From: Gemmobacter nectariphilus DSM 15620
GTDB lineage: Bacteria > Pseudomonadota > Alphaproteobacteria > Rhodobacterales > Rhodobacteraceae
Assembly: GCF_000429765.1 (NCBI RefSeq)
Contig: NZ_AUCM01000020.1
Coordinates: forward strand, 1-39,047
Reading direction: 5' to 3'
DNA: 39,047 nt
Shown here: positions 7,026 to 16,163 of the stretch, piece by piece
Layout of the letters: the number at the start of each line of letters is the position of its first letter
How positions within the stretch are numbered: position 1 is the first letter of the stretch
The notes under the pieces: model-generated
What the model was told of the DNA's origin: nothing
What the model saw: the letters and a program-made list of their open reading frames with translations, nothing else
Databases searched by the model: none
Position numbers and translations under genes: made by a program

Positions 7026-8072
7026 TCAGGCTCTTGTTGACGGGCCGGCGGGGCCGGTCCGTGGCGTTGGCGGCACGGGCGCGGCGCCCGGTTGCGTGTG
7101 CAGGTGACAGGCCGACCGGCGCCCTGGCGCGATTTCCGTCAGCGCCGGGGCGATCTGCCGGCACACCGGCATGGCAAAGGGACAGCGCGTGTGGAAATGG
7201 CACCCCTGCGGCGGCGCAAGGGGCGAAGGGATCTCGCCCTGCACCACAAGGCGCGGGCCGCGATCGGTGACGCGCGGCACCGGCACGGCCGAAATCAGCG
7301 TGCGGGTATAGGGATGTTGCGGATCGCGAAAGATCTGCTCGACCGGGCCTTCCTCGACGACGCGGCCCAGATACATCACGGCGACCCGGTGACAGATATA
7401 GCGGATCGCCCCCAGATCATGGCTGACGATCACGAAGCCGACCCCGGTTTCCGACTGGATGCGCCGCAGCAGGTTCAGGATCTGCGCCCGCACCGACACA
7501 TCCAGCGCCGAAACCGGCTCGTCCCCGATCAGCAGCGCGGGGTTCAGCACCATGGCGCGGGCAATCCCGATCCGCTGGCGCTGTCCGCCAGAGAATTCGT
7601 GCGGGTGGCGGTCCAGCACATGGGCGCCAAGGCCCACCACCTGCAAGGCGGCCACGATCCGCGCATCGCGATCCGCGCGCGAGCCCTGCCCATGCACCCG
7701 AAGCGGCTCGTCCACGATCTGCCGCACAGTCATGCGCGGGTTGAGCGAGCCAAAGGGATCCTGGAACACGATCTGCATGTCGCGCCGGGTGCGGCGCAGA
7801 TCGGCCGGCGACAGGCGCATCAGATCCTGGCCGCGAAAGTGGATCGAGCCCGCCGTCGGCTCGATCAGCCGCATCAGCAGCCGCGACAGGGTGGACTTGC
7901 CGCAGCCCGATTCCCCGACGATGCCCAGCGTCTCGCCGGTGGCCAGCGACAGGGAAACATCATCGACCGCATGGACCTGCCGCGGCGCACGGAACAAGGA
8001 ACCGCCGCCGATCTGGAACCGCTTGGTCAGCCCGGTCGCGGCCAGCAGCAGGGTGTCTGACGGATGGGTCAT
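7026..8072 (-). CDS. ABC transporter ATPase, DppF/OppF type
   Basis: The 348-residue nucleotide-binding subunit has Walker A GESGCGKS at residues 53-60, FQDPFGSLNPRMTV after the Q-loop, signature SGGQRQRIGIARAM, Walker B LLIGDEPVSALD and the switch His in IVSHDLGAI. The C-terminal oligopeptide-importer extension (PSPLAPPQGCHFHTRCPFAMPVC) carries the conserved Cys motif. The start at 8072 gives MTHPSDTL and overlaps the upstream ATPase stop by ATGA. An in-frame extension upstream is open only because it reads through the end of that gene. It supplies energy to the importer together with the DppD-type subunit. Confidence 0.93.
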   Translation of the reverse strand: MTHPSDTLLLAATGLTKRFQIGGGSLFRAPRQVHAVDDVSLSLATGETLGIVGESGCGKSTLSRLLMRLIEPTAGSIHFRGQDLMRLSPADLRRTRRDMQIVFQDPFGSLNPRMTVRQIVDEPLRVHGQGSRADRDARIVAALQVVGLGAHVLDRHPHEFSGGQRQRIGIARAMVLNPALLIGDEPVSALDVSVRAQILNLLRRIQSETGVGFVIVSHDLGAIRYICHRVAVMYLGRVVEEGPVEQIFRDPQHPYTRTLISAVPVPRVTDRGPRLVVQGEIPSPLAPPQGCHFHTRCPFAMPVCRQIAPALTEIAPGRRSACHLHTQPGAAPVPPTPRTGPAGPSTRA

Positions 8073-9043
8073 TGCGGCGCCTCCCAGCAGGCCACGCGGT
8101 GATCGGGGCCGATCCTGGTCACCGGCGGCGCCGCCGTGCGGCACTGGTCCGATGCCAGCGGGCAACGCGGATGGAACCGGCAGCCTGACGGGCGGTCATC
8201 CGGGGCCGGGACCATGCCGGGAATTTCGAACAGCACCTCGGGCAGGGTTTCGACATCGGGCTGCGGCAGGGCGGCCAGCAGACCACGGGTATAGGGATGC
8301 TGCGGGTTGGAAAACAGCTCTGCCGTCGTCGCCTCTTCGACCACGATGCCCGAATACAGCACCGCCACGCGGTCCGAGACCTCGGCGATCACGCCCAGAT
8401 CGTGGCTGATGAACAGGATCGTGGTCTGGTATTCCTTGCGCAGGTTGCGCATCAGATCCAGAATTTGCGCCTGAATGGTCACGTCCAGCGCGGTGGTCGG
8501 CTCGTCCGCGATCAGGATCTGCGGCCGGCAGGCCAGCGCCATGGCAATCATCACGCGCTGGCGCATCCCGCCCGAAAGCTGCGCCGGATAGTTGCGGATG
8601 CGCGTCTCGGGCGAGGCAACGCCGACCGCGCGCAGCGCCTCGACGGCCATCGCGCGGGCCTCCTGCCGCGAGACGCCCCGGTGGATGCGGAACACCTCGG
8701 ACAGTTGCGATCCGATGGTCAGCACGGGGTTCAATGCGGTCATCGGCTCTTGAAACACCATGCTGATGCGATCGCCGCGCAGGCTGCGCAGATCGCGGGC
8801 CGACAGCTGCGTCAGCTCGCGCCCTTCAAGCCGGATGTTGCCCGACAGGATGCGGGCCCCCGCTGGCAGCAGCCCAAGGATCGACAGCGACAGGATGCTT
8901 TTGCCGCAGCCCGATTCCCCGACGATCCCCAGCGTCTCTCCGGCGGCCAGCGACAGGCTGACACCATCGACCACCGGCGCAGAGCCGAAACCGATGCGAA
9001 GATCCGAGATCTCCAGCAGTCCTGGTCGAGCGTCGTGCTGCAT
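8069..9043 (-). CDS. ABC transporter ATPase, DppD/OppD type (first gene of operon)
   Basis: The 324-residue ATPase has Walker A GESGCGKS at residues 42-49, [15 protein letters not shown], signature [15 protein letters not shown], Walker [13 protein letters not shown] and switch [12 protein letters not shown]. It ends in the oligopeptide-type Cys motif [18 protein letters not shown] at 9043 is preferred over the upstream in-frame ATG at 9109 because it has AAAGG upstream, places conserved sequence near the start, and keeps the operator at 9073-9108 outside the coding region. It is the first gene of the six-gene minus-strand operon. Confidence 0.93.
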   Translation of the reverse strand: MQHDARPGLLEISDLRIGFGSAPVVDGVSLSLAAGETLGIVGESGCGKSILSLSILGLLPAGARILSGNIRLEGRELTQLSARDLRSLRGDRISMVFQEPMTALNPVLTIGSQLSEVFRIHRGVSRQEARAMAVEALRAVGVASPETRIRNYPAQLSGGMRQRVMIAMALACRPQILIADEPTTALDVTIQAQILDLMRNLRKEYQTTILFISHDLGVIAEVSDRVAVLYSGIVVEEATTAELFSNPQHPYTRGLLAALPQPDVETLPEVLFEIPGMVPAPDDRPSGCRFHPRCPLASDQCRTAAPPVTRIGPDHRVACWEAPQ

Positions 9044-9072
9044 CCCGCGCCTTTCATGGTGGGTCTGTGGTA

Positions 9073-9108
9073 TGTGCGCATATCGCGCAATGTGCCGATA
9101 TGCGCACA
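9073..9108. promoter_or_regulatory. Probable IclR-family operator of the ABC/PrpD operon
   Basis: TGTGCGCATATCG (9073-9085) and CGATATGCGCACA (9096-9108) form a perfect 13-bp inverted repeat around a 10-bp spacer. It lies 30-65 bp upstream of the first ABC gene. The same architecture recurs at 10352-10387, in front of the hydantoinase operon and beside the IclR gene. It can also be read as two inverted copies of a GTGCG-N5-CG box. Binding by the adjacent IclR protein is inferred. Confidence 0.7.
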
Positions 9109-9109
9109 A

Positions 9110-9432
9110 CCTAGAAAGTCGACCACGGATTTGTCAACCCATGATGTCGCCGTCCCCGCAGATAGCGCGATTGCCGCACCGGATCTGCGCGCCGCCAGAC
9201 CGGACGTTCCGGGCTCTGGCCACGCCGTGGCGCGCAACTTGGGGGGGCAGGGAAATGATGCCTGCTATGCGCGCGCCTGCAGTCGGCCCGCGTTCCGGGC
9301 CCGGTCAAGCCGGGCGTTCGGCTGGTGTCTGGCCCGCGGGTCTGCCCGCTCCGGCATGGGGCTCCGCAGCCCGCCTGGCCGCGCCGCGCATCGGGGGCGG
9401 GGCATGCGATCCTTGCGGATCGCGAAGCGCTG
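9110..9432. other. Intergenic region with no recognisable gene
   Basis: This stretch between the ABC-operon control region and the end of the iclR-type gene has open frames on both strands, but their products look like high-GC shadows. No ribosome site plus conserved protein was found. A short hairpin near the iclR-type stop is listed separately. Confidence 0.6.
9406..9423 (-). terminator. Hairpin downstream of the iclR-type gene
   Basis: GCGATCC (9406-9412), loop TTGC, GGATCGC (9417-9423) form a perfect 7-bp stem about ten bases beyond the minus-strand stop. There is no T-run, so termination is possible but unproven. Confidence 0.4.
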
Positions 9433-10221
9433 CTACAGCAGGCCGGCGGGCCGCTCGATCTCGCGCGCCGCGCGGCGCAGCACCGGCAGGATGCGCTCCA
9501 CCATGTCTTCGACGCTGCATCGCCCGATCGAGGCCCCGACCGCCAGCGCGGCAATCACCCGGTTGCGCCGGTCGCGCACCGGCACCGCAATCGAGCGCGA
9601 GCCCAGTTCGAATTCCTGGTCCTGCAGCGAATAGCCCTGTTGACGGACCTGGTCGATCCGCGCCAGCAGCGCATCGCGGTTGACGATGGTGTATTCGGTC
9701 AGCGCCTGCGGGGGCCAGGCGGTCAGCAGCGCATCCAGGTCGTCATCGGCCAGCGCGCCAAGCATCACTTGCCCCATGGCCATCGCATGGGCGGGCAGGC
9801 GCAGACCGATTCCCGCCGTTGGCCGGGCGCTCAGGCGCGGGGGTTCGACGCGGCCGACATAGACGATGTCACCCTGATTGAGCACCCCCAGCGAACAGGC
9901 CTCTCCGACCTCGCGCGCGACGCCCTCCATGATGGGACGCGCGATTTCAGGCAGGCCGAACGAGGACAGATAGGCATAGCCCAGTTCCAGCACCCGGGCC
10001 GTCAGCTCGAAGGTCTTGCCGTCGGTCGTGGCGTGCCCGGTATGCACCAGCGTCAGCAGGATGCGCCGCGCCGCTGCACGGGTCAGGCTGGTGCGCCGGG
10101 CCACTTCGGTCGGGGTCATGCGCGGCGACTGGCGGTCGAAACAGGCGATCACCGACAACCCGCGCATCAGGGTCTGCAACAGATCGCCATCGCGCGCGGT
10201 CTTGTCTGCCTCGTCATCCAT
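9433..10221 (-). CDS. IclR-family transcriptional regulator (PcaR/PobR-like)
   Basis: The 262-residue protein has an N-terminal winged helix-turn-helix at about residues 35-58 (MTPTEVARRTSLTRAAARRI) and a C-terminal IclR effector domain (GEACSLGVLNQGDIVYVGRV, LPAHAMAMGQVMLGAL, YSLQDQEFELGSRSIAVPV). MRGLSVIACFD is typical of the PcaR/PobR branch, which often responds to aromatic or carboxylate inducers as activator or repressor. ATG at 10221 is preferred because the upstream extension to 10293 is not family-like; a moderate AAGGGG lies about twelve bases upstream. It sits between two similar inverted repeats, one before the ABC operon and one before the hydantoinase operon. It therefore probably controls both, and itself through the shared divergent promoter region. 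Confidence 0.88.
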   Translation of the reverse strand: MDDEADKTARDGDLLQTLMRGLSVIACFDRQSPRMTPTEVARRTSLTRAAARRILLTLVHTGHATTDGKTFELTARVLELGYAYLSSFGLPEIARPIMEGVAREVGEACSLGVLNQGDIVYVGRVEPPRLSARPTAGIGLRLPAHAMAMGQVMLGALADDDLDALLTAWPPQALTEYTIVNRDALLARIDQVRQQGYSLQDQEFELGSRSIAVPVRDRRNRVIAALAVGASIGRCSVEDMVERILPVLRRAAREIERPAGLL

Positions 10222-10351
10222 GATCCGCACCAGCCCCTTCGTTCCTGCCGCTGCAAGATACCCCCCGCCTGACGCAAAGGGCAAGCAGGCCACATTTGCG
10301 GTCCGGGCGAAATGGGCTGTTGACAGGACTCGCGGGGCCGCCTAGCAATTT

Positions 10352-10387
10352 GTGCGCGATACGCACGATGGGGCGATATACGCACAT
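10352..10387. promoter_or_regulatory. Probable IclR-family operator of the hydantoinase operon
   Basis: TGTGCGCGATACG (10352-10364), a 10-bp spacer, then CGATATACGCACA (10375-10387). The outer TGTGCG/CGCACA and inner CG match, giving the same 13-10-13 layout as 9073-9108 with fewer paired bases. The first arm plus flank also contains GTGCG-CGATA-CGCAC. It lies between the divergent iclR-type and hydantoinase genes, 29 bp before the hydantoinase ATG. Confidence 0.65.
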
Positions 10388-10416
10388 TTGCCCGGGGCGA
10401 AGCGGAGAGGACTGAG

Positions 10417-12486
10417 ATGACAGTGCAGATTGGCGTCGATACCGGCGGCACGCATACGGATATTGTGCTGCTGGATCGCGCGGCGGGGATCTTTCACACA
10501 CTGAAGGTTCCGACCACGCCGGCGGATCTTTCCGATGGCATTCTGTCCGGCATCAGCCGCATCCTGCGCGAGGCAGGGCGGCAGGATGCGGCGGCGGCCA
10601 ACGAGATCGCCTTTCACTACGGCACCACGCTGGTGACGAACATCATTGTCGAGGAGCAGGACCTGCGGATCGGCCTGCTGACCAGCGGCGGGTTTCGCGA
10701 TGTGCTGGCCATCGGGCGGGCGGTGCGCAAGCCCAACATCTACGACATCCACTGGCGCCCCCTGCGCCCGCTGGTGCCGCGCGCGCTGCGCCGGGGTGTG
10801 CCGGAACGCATCGACCACAAGGGCCGCATCGTCGAGCCGCTGGACGAGGCGGCGGCGCGCACCGAGCTGCGTGCCCTGCGCGCCGAAGGGGTTCAGGCGG
10901 TGGCCGTCTGCCTGCTCAATGCCTATGCCAACCCGGTGCACGAACAGCGCCTGGCGCAGATCGCGGCCGAGGAAATGCCAGGCGTGCCCGTCACCTTGTC
11001 CTCTGAGGTCGCGCGCGAATTCCGCGAATACGAACGCAGCTCGACCACGGCGCTGAACGCCTTTGTGCTGGCCCCGATGATCGCGCACCTGAACGGGCTG
11101 GCCGGGCGGCTGGGCGCCGAGGGCGTTCACCGTACACCGTTCATCATGCGCGGCAATGGCGGCATCATGAACTTTGACCTGGCCAAGACGCTGCCGGCCG
11201 CCGTCACCCATTCGGGGCCGGTGGCGGGCATCGTGGGCGGCAATGCGCTGGCCCGGGCCGCGGGGGTCAGCGATGCGATCACCTTCGACATGGGCGGCAC
11301 CTCGTCGGATGTCGCGCTGATTTCGCAAAACGTGCCGTTCTCGACCACTCGCGGGACGCTGGCGGGCTATCCGGTGCTGCTGCCGATGCTGGATCTGGTG
11401 ACGATCGGCGCAGGCGGCGGGTCGATCGCCTGGCTGGACGCAGGCGGCGGGCTGAAGGTTGGCCCGCGCAGCGCCGGATCGGTGCCGGGGCCCGTGTGCT
11501 ATGGCCAGGGCGGTGAAAATCCGACCGTCACCGATGCCAACCTGCTGTGCGGGCGGCTGAACGGCGACTACTTCCTGAACGGCGACCGCGTGCTGTCGCG
11601 TGATCTGGCGGCAAAGGCGATGAAGGAAAAGATCGCCGATCCGCTGGGCCTGAGCGTGGAAGAGGCCGCCCTTGGCGTGCTGGCCATTGCCGAGGCGCAT
11701 ATGGTCAATGCGATCAAGCTGGTGTCGGTCCAGCGCGGGATCGACCCGCGCGGGCATACGCTGATCGGCTTTGGCGGCGCCGGGCCGCTGCATGCGGTCA
11801 GCCTGGCCGAGGCGATGGGCATGCGCCGCGTGCTGATCCCGGCCGCGCCCGGCAATGTCTCGGCCTCGGGGCTGCTGGCGGCCGAGGTGCGCCACGACAT
11901 GGTGCGCACCCGCGTCGAGCCGCTGCAATCGGCAGATGCTGCCGCCGTGGCCGGCGCCTTTGACACGCTGGTCCATGAGGCCGCCACCGTCTTGCGCGGT
12001 CAGGATGTGCCGGCCGCCGATATCAGCGTGCTGCGCGCCATCGACCTGCGCTATCGCGGCCAGGCCTATGAGCTGACGCTGCCGCTGCCGGCAAGCGGGA
12101 TCGACAGCGCCTTGCTGGACGGCATGGCCGAGAAGTTCCATGCCGAACACGAGCGGGTCTATGGCTATCGCCTGGATCATCACGCGGTCGAAACGGTGAA
12201 CCTGCGCGTCACCGCAACCAGCACGCCGCCCGCCTTGCCCTGGCCCGAACATGCGCTGGACGCGTCCGCCTGCCTGCCGGTCAGCGGCCACCGCCGCGTG
12301 CTCTATGGCGCGGCCGATGGCGGGGCAGACTGGCCGGTCTACCGCTTTACCGACATCGTGGCCGGCGCCCGGGTCGCGGGACCGGCCATCGTGGAATACC
12401 CCGGATCGACCTGCGTCATCCCCCCCGGCTGGAACGCGACCTGGGACGCCTGGCGCCATGCCCATGTCGAACGGGCCGAAGGCTGA
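10417..12486 (+). CDS. Hydantoinase/oxoprolinase subunit A (HyuA family)
   Basis: The 689-residue protein has usual HyuA length. It shows the N-terminal phosphate-binding motif IGVDTGGTHTD (residues 4-14), FDMGGTSSDVAL near 290, GAGGGSIAWLDAGG near 331, GPRSAGSVPGPVCYGQGG and GFGGAGPLHA near 451. HyuA and HyuB families form ATP-dependent hydrolases of cyclic amides such as N-methylhydantoin or 5-oxoproline; related pairs are acetone or acetophenone carboxylases. ATG follows GGAGAGGACTGAG. It is the first gene of a seven-gene operon and is followed 19 bp later by subunit B. The lack of a third small subunit argues against an acetone carboxylase. The exact cyclic substrate is unknown. Confidence 0.9.
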   Translation: MTVQIGVDTGGTHTDIVLLDRAAGIFHTLKVPTTPADLSDGILSGISRILREAGRQDAAAANEIAFHYGTTLVTNIIVEEQDLRIGLLTSGGFRDVLAIGRAVRKPNIYDIHWRPLRPLVPRALRRGVPERIDHKGRIVEPLDEAAARTELRALRAEGVQAVAVCLLNAYANPVHEQRLAQIAAEEMPGVPVTLSSEVAREFREYERSSTTALNAFVLAPMIAHLNGLAGRLGAEGVHRTPFIMRGNGGIMNFDLAKTLPAAVTHSGPVAGIVGGNALARAAGVSDAITFDMGGTSSDVALISQNVPFSTTRGTLAGYPVLLPMLDLVTIGAGGGSIAWLDAGGGLKVGPRSAGSVPGPVCYGQGGENPTVTDANLLCGRLNGDYFLNGDRVLSRDLAAKAMKEKIADPLGLSVEEAALGVLAIAEAHMVNAIKLVSVQRGIDPRGHTLIGFGGAGPLHAVSLAEAMGMRRVLIPAAPGNVSASGLLAAEVRHDMVRTRVEPLQSADAAAVAGAFDTLVHEAATVLRGQDVPAADISVLRAIDLRYRGQAYELTLPLPASGIDSALLDGMAEKFHAEHERVYGYRLDHHAVETVNLRVTATSTPPALPWPEHALDASACLPVSGHRRVLYGAADGGADWPVYRFTDIVAGARVAGPAIVEYPGSTCVIPPGWNATWDAWRHAHVERAEG

Positions 12487-12505
12487 GCATTCGAAAGAGG
12501 TTCCC

Positions 12506-14242
12506 ATGACCAACCCGACCATTCCGACCGCCGCCGCCGTGAACCCGATCACGCTGGAAATCGTGCGCAACGCGCTGACCATGATCGCCGAACAGATCGC
12601 CGGGCGGATGATCCGCTCGGGGACGTCCTACATCATCAAGGAGATGGAGGACTGTTCGGCCGCGCTGTTCGACGGACATGGCCGCCTGCTGGCCGAAAGC
12701 GCCAGCATTCCCATTCACCTCAACTGCATCGGGATCACCCTGCGCACGGTGCTGGACCACTATTACCCACTGGACACCTGGCGGCCGGGCGATGTGGTCA
12801 TCACCAACGATCCCTATGCGGGGGGTGAATCGCTGTCCTCGCACCACACCAACGACATCATCGCCTTTCACCCGGTGTTCCATCAGGGGCGGCTGGTCGG
12901 CTTTACGGCGCTGAACGTGCATCACATGGACATCGGCGCGATGTGGATGGGCACCCGCGGCTGGGGGGTCGAGATCTGGCAGGAGGGGCTGCGCATCCCG
13001 CCGCTCAAGCTGATCCGCGAGGGTCGACGCGACGGGGCGCTGATGGCGCTGATCCTGAACAACAGCCGGGTGCCCGCCATTCTGGAAAACGACCTGATGG
13101 GCGAGGCCGCCGGCATCCAGGTCGGCGCGCAGGAATTCACCCGGTTGTTCGACAGCTACGGGCAGGAAACCGTGCTGGCCTGTTTCGATGCCCTGATCGA
13201 GCAATCAGAGCGGCGCACCCGCGCCCAGATCGCCGCGATCCCCGATGGCACCTATCGGCACGAGGAGAAGATCCTCGACGATGGTGCCAAGGGCGGGCCC
13301 TATACGCTGAAACTGGCAATGACCGTGGCCGGCGACGAGGTGACCTTTGATTTCACCGGCACCGATCCGCAGATCGAAGGGCCGATCAACGCACCGCTCT
13401 CGGCCACCATGGCGGCGACCTATTATGTGATGAAATGCATCACCGACCCCGACATCGCCAATACCGAAGGGTGCAAGGCCCCTGTGCACATCGTCGCGCC
13501 CAAGGGCTCGCTGGTGAACGCCCAGCTTCCGGCGGCCTGTTTCCAGCGCATGATCGTGTGCCATTCCATCGTCGATCTGGTGATGGGCGCGATCGCCCAG
13601 GCCGCGCCGGAACGGGCGATGGCCGACAGCTGCGGTTGTCTTTACAATTCGACGGTGGCGCCCAACCTTGATACCGGGGAAATCGGCGTCGCCTCCGAGG
13701 TGGTGCCGGGCGGCATTGGCGCGACCGCCTTTGCCGATGGCATCGACGTGATGTCCTGCCATGTGACCAACTGTCCGATCCCCCCGATCGAGGCCACCGA
13801 AATCGAGGCGCCGGTGCTGTATCTGCGCCGCGAATTCGCGCCCGACACCGGCGGCGCCGGGCGCTGGCGCGGGGGCATGGGGCAGGTGCTGGAATACCGC
13901 GTGCTGGGGGAAAAGCCGCTGTTCCACCATACCTCGCAGAAATCGGTGATCACGCCGCAGGGCATGATGGGCGGGCTTGCGGCCGATGGCGGCGGCTGGA
14001 TCATCAACCGTGGCACGCCCGATGAACGCCGTCTGCCCCACGCCATCGGTGATGTCGAATTCCTGCGCCGCGGCGATACCGTCACACATATCAGCCCCGG
14101 CGGTGGCGGCTATGGCAACCCTGCCGAACGCGACCCCGCCCGGATCCGCGCCGACTATCGCGCCGGGCTGATCTCGCGGCAGGCGGCGATCCGCGACTAT
14201 GGACTCGATCCCGAAACCCAACCCGCCGCTGCCGCCAATTGA
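12506..14242 (+). CDS. Hydantoinase/oxoprolinase subunit B (HyuB family)
   Basis: The 578-residue partner of the preceding subunit has the family opening NPITLEIVRNALTMIAEQ, EMEDCSAALFDGHGRLL near residue 46, VITNDPYAGGESLSSHHTND near 98, NVHHMDIGAMW near 137 and the C-terminal glycine motif SPGGGGYGNP near 530. ATG at 12506 is chosen because GAAAGAGG lies upstream and the conserved N-terminus begins there; the longer frame overlaps subunit A. Together A and B should open a cyclic amide at the expense of ATP in the cytoplasm. Its stop overlaps the alternative TTG start of the aldehyde dehydrogenase. Confidence 0.9.
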   Translation: MTNPTIPTAAAVNPITLEIVRNALTMIAEQIAGRMIRSGTSYIIKEMEDCSAALFDGHGRLLAESASIPIHLNCIGITLRTVLDHYYPLDTWRPGDVVITNDPYAGGESLSSHHTNDIIAFHPVFHQGRLVGFTALNVHHMDIGAMWMGTRGWGVEIWQEGLRIPPLKLIREGRRDGALMALILNNSRVPAILENDLMGEAAGIQVGAQEFTRLFDSYGQETVLACFDALIEQSERRTRAQIAAIPDGTYRHEEKILDDGAKGGPYTLKLAMTVAGDEVTFDFTGTDPQIEGPINAPLSATMAATYYVMKCITDPDIANTEGCKAPVHIVAPKGSLVNAQLPAACFQRMIVCHSIVDLVMGAIAQAAPERAMADSCGCLYNSTVAPNLDTGEIGVASEVVPGGIGATAFADGIDVMSCHVTNCPIPPIEATEIEAPVLYLRREFAPDTGGAGRWRGGMGQVLEYRVLGEKPLFHHTSQKSVITPQGMMGGLAADGGGWIINRGTPDERRLPHAIGDVEFLRRGDTVTHISPGGGGYGNPAERDPARIRADYRAGLISRQAAIRDYGLDPETQPAAAAN

Positions 14243-14259
14243 CCGGAAAGGAAAGGCCC

Positions 14260-15834
14260 ATGACCGCCGAACTGCCCCGCGTGACCTATTCGAACATCAA
14301 CGCCGACTTTACCGCCGTCCACAGCCTGTTCGATGGCGTGCTGGACGACACCCGCGCCCAGGTGCTGGGGCGCGATCATGCCCATCTGATCGGCGGCCAG
14401 CCGGTGGCCTCGGGCACGATGACCACGGTTGTCAGCCCGATCGACCGTGACATCGTGATCGGCTGCTTTGGCGTGGCCGATGCGGCCCTGGTCGATCGCG
14501 CGGTTCAGGCTGCCCGCGCCGCCCAGCCCGACTGGGTCGCCCGCCCCTGGCAGGACCGCGTCGCAATCCTGCGCCGCTTTGCCGATGAGCTGAGCCGGCG
14601 CAAGTTCACCCTGGCCGCCGCCTGCCTGTTCGAGGTCGGCAAGTCGCGCATGGAAGCCATTGGCGAGGCCGAAGAGGCCGTCGATCTGGTCCGCTACTAT
14701 TGTGACCAGATGGAAGAGAACTGCGGTTTCGTCCGGCAGATGAAGCGCGCCTTCGACAACGAGGAAACCATCGACCGGCTGCGCCCGCTGGGCGTGTTCG
14801 CGGTGATCGCCCCGTTCAACTTTCCGCTGGCGCTGTCGGCGAACATGGTCTCGGCGGCGATGGTTGCGGGCAATGCCGTGGTCTACAAGCCCAGCGACCG
14901 CGCCGGGCTGACCGGCGCCCTGCTGGCCGAGGCGGCGCAGGCTGCCGCGATCCCCGATGGCGTGCTGAACATGATCACCGGCGACGGGGCGACCGGGCGG
15001 GCGCTGGCCCGCCATGCGGCGATCGACGGGATCGCCTTTACCGGCAGCCACGCGGTTGGCATGGGCCTTTTGCGCGATGTGGCGGCCGGCCCCTTCAACC
15101 GCCCGGTGATCGCCGAAATGGGCGGCAAGAACCCCACCTATGTCACCGCCAGCGCAGATCTGGATGTTGCGGCAGCCGGGATGGCGCGGTCGGCCTTCGG
15201 GCTTCAGGGGCAGAAATGTTCGGCCGGATCGCGGGTATTCGTCGCAAGCGCCGTTTATGACGATTTCATCGCCCGGCTGATCGACCGCGCCCGTGCGGTG
15301 CGCATCGGCAATCCGGCTGATGCCACCGTGTTCATGGGCCCGCTGATCGACGACAAGGCGCTGGCGCGTTACATCGAGGCCTGCGACACGGCCCGGCGCG
15401 ACGGCCGGCTTCTGTTCGGCGGTAAGCAGCTGACAGGCGGGATCCACGATCGCGGCCGTTATGTGCAGCCTGCGATCATCGACACGCTGCCCGACGATCA
15501 CCCCCTGCACCGGGACGAGCTGTTCCTGCCCTTCCTGACGGTGCAGCGCTTTGACGATCTGGCCGAGGCCATCGCCCGGGGGAATGCCGTGGACTATGGC
15601 CTGACCGCCGGCATCTACACGCGCGATCCTGCCGATCTGGCGCTGTTCACCGACCGCGCCGAGGCGGGCGTCCTTTATGCCAACCGCGCCAGCGGGGCGA
15701 CCACCGGCGCCTGGCCCGGCATCCAGACCTTCTGCGGCTGGAAGGGTTCGGGCGTCAGCTCCAAGGGCGGGCTGGGGCCGTATTACCTTCAGCAGTTCCT
15801 GCGCGAGCAAAGCCTGACCCTGTGGCATGAGTAA
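14260..15834 (+). CDS. Aldehyde dehydrogenase (P5C dehydrogenase-like group)
   Basis: The 524-residue NAD(P)-dependent aldehyde dehydrogenase has PFNFPLALSANM near residue 185, the cofactor-binding YKPS, FTGSHAVGMG near 260, catalytic Glu286 in EMGGKNPT and catalytic Cys320 in GLQGQKCSAGSRVFV. GQKCSAGSR resembles 1-pyrroline-5-carboxylate dehydrogenases, which oxidise glutamate semialdehyde. ATG at 14260 has AAAGGAAAGG upstream; a TTG at 14239 is the alternative. In this operon it probably oxidises a semialdehyde made by the amine dehydrogenase or aminotransferase encoded downstream. The substrate is inferred only. Confidence 0.88.
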   Translation: MTAELPRVTYSNINADFTAVHSLFDGVLDDTRAQVLGRDHAHLIGGQPVASGTMTTVVSPIDRDIVIGCFGVADAALVDRAVQAARAAQPDWVARPWQDRVAILRRFADELSRRKFTLAAACLFEVGKSRMEAIGEAEEAVDLVRYYCDQMEENCGFVRQMKRAFDNEETIDRLRPLGVFAVIAPFNFPLALSANMVSAAMVAGNAVVYKPSDRAGLTGALLAEAAQAAAIPDGVLNMITGDGATGRALARHAAIDGIAFTGSHAVGMGLLRDVAAGPFNRPVIAEMGGKNPTYVTASADLDVAAAGMARSAFGLQGQKCSAGSRVFVASAVYDDFIARLIDRARAVRIGNPADATVFMGPLIDDKALARYIEACDTARRDGRLLFGGKQLTGGIHDRGRYVQPAIIDTLPDDHPLHRDELFLPFLTVQRFDDLAEAIARGNAVDYGLTAGIYTRDPADLALFTDRAEAGVLYANRASGATTGAWPGIQTFCGWKGSGVSSKGGLGPYYLQQFLREQSLTLWHE

Positions 15835-15851
15835 GCAAGACGGCAAAGGTC

Positions 15852-16163
15852 ATGACCTACAGACCCGTTCGCCTGAACCTGCCCGGGCGCGATGACCTGC
15901 CTGGCCTGCCCATGCAGATCGGCGGCCGGCCCGTGACCGCCGCCGCGGGCGATACGGTGCTGACCGTGATGCTGCGCGAATGCGGCGCGGTGCGTCAGGG
16001 TGAATTCGGCCCTCCGCCGCGCGCGCGGGCCGGGTTCTGCCTGATGGGCGCTTGCCAGGATTGCTGGGTGACGCTGGCCGACGGGCGCAGGCTGCGGGCC
16101 TGTTCGACCCTGGCCGAAGCCGGAATGCATGTCCTGATGGAGGTATCCGATGACCCGGCCTGA
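15852..16163 (+). CDS. [2Fe-2S] small subunit, HcnA/OoxA-type
   Basis: The 103-residue protein has a ferredoxin-like [2Fe-2S] motif: Cys63, Cys68 and Cys71 (FCLMGACQDC) and Cys84 (RACST). Proteins of this size and spacing are the small subunit of three-part flavoenzymes such as hydrogen cyanide synthase, opine oxidase and D-hydroxyproline dehydrogenase. There they carry electrons from the flavin subunits to the respiratory chain. Its 3' end overlaps the next gene by 14 bp, whose ATG has GGAGG inside this gene. Confidence 0.87.
   Translation: MTYRPVRLNLPGRDDLPGLPMQIGGRPVTAAAGDTVLTVMLRECGAVRQGEFGPPPRARAGFCLMGACQDCWVTLADGRRLRACSTLAEAGMHVLMEVSDDPA

Noticed and set aside
10342-12582. A 746-codon open frame on the minus strand opposite the hydantoinase subunit A gene
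   Set aside because: The plus-strand product has clear HyuA motifs; the antisense product is rich in Arg, Gln and His with no family pattern, as expected for shadow frames in GC-rich DNA.
14197-15846. A 549-codon minus-strand frame opposite the aldehyde dehydrogenase gene
   Set aside because: The plus strand encodes complete aldehyde dehydrogenase catalytic motifs; the antisense frame has none.
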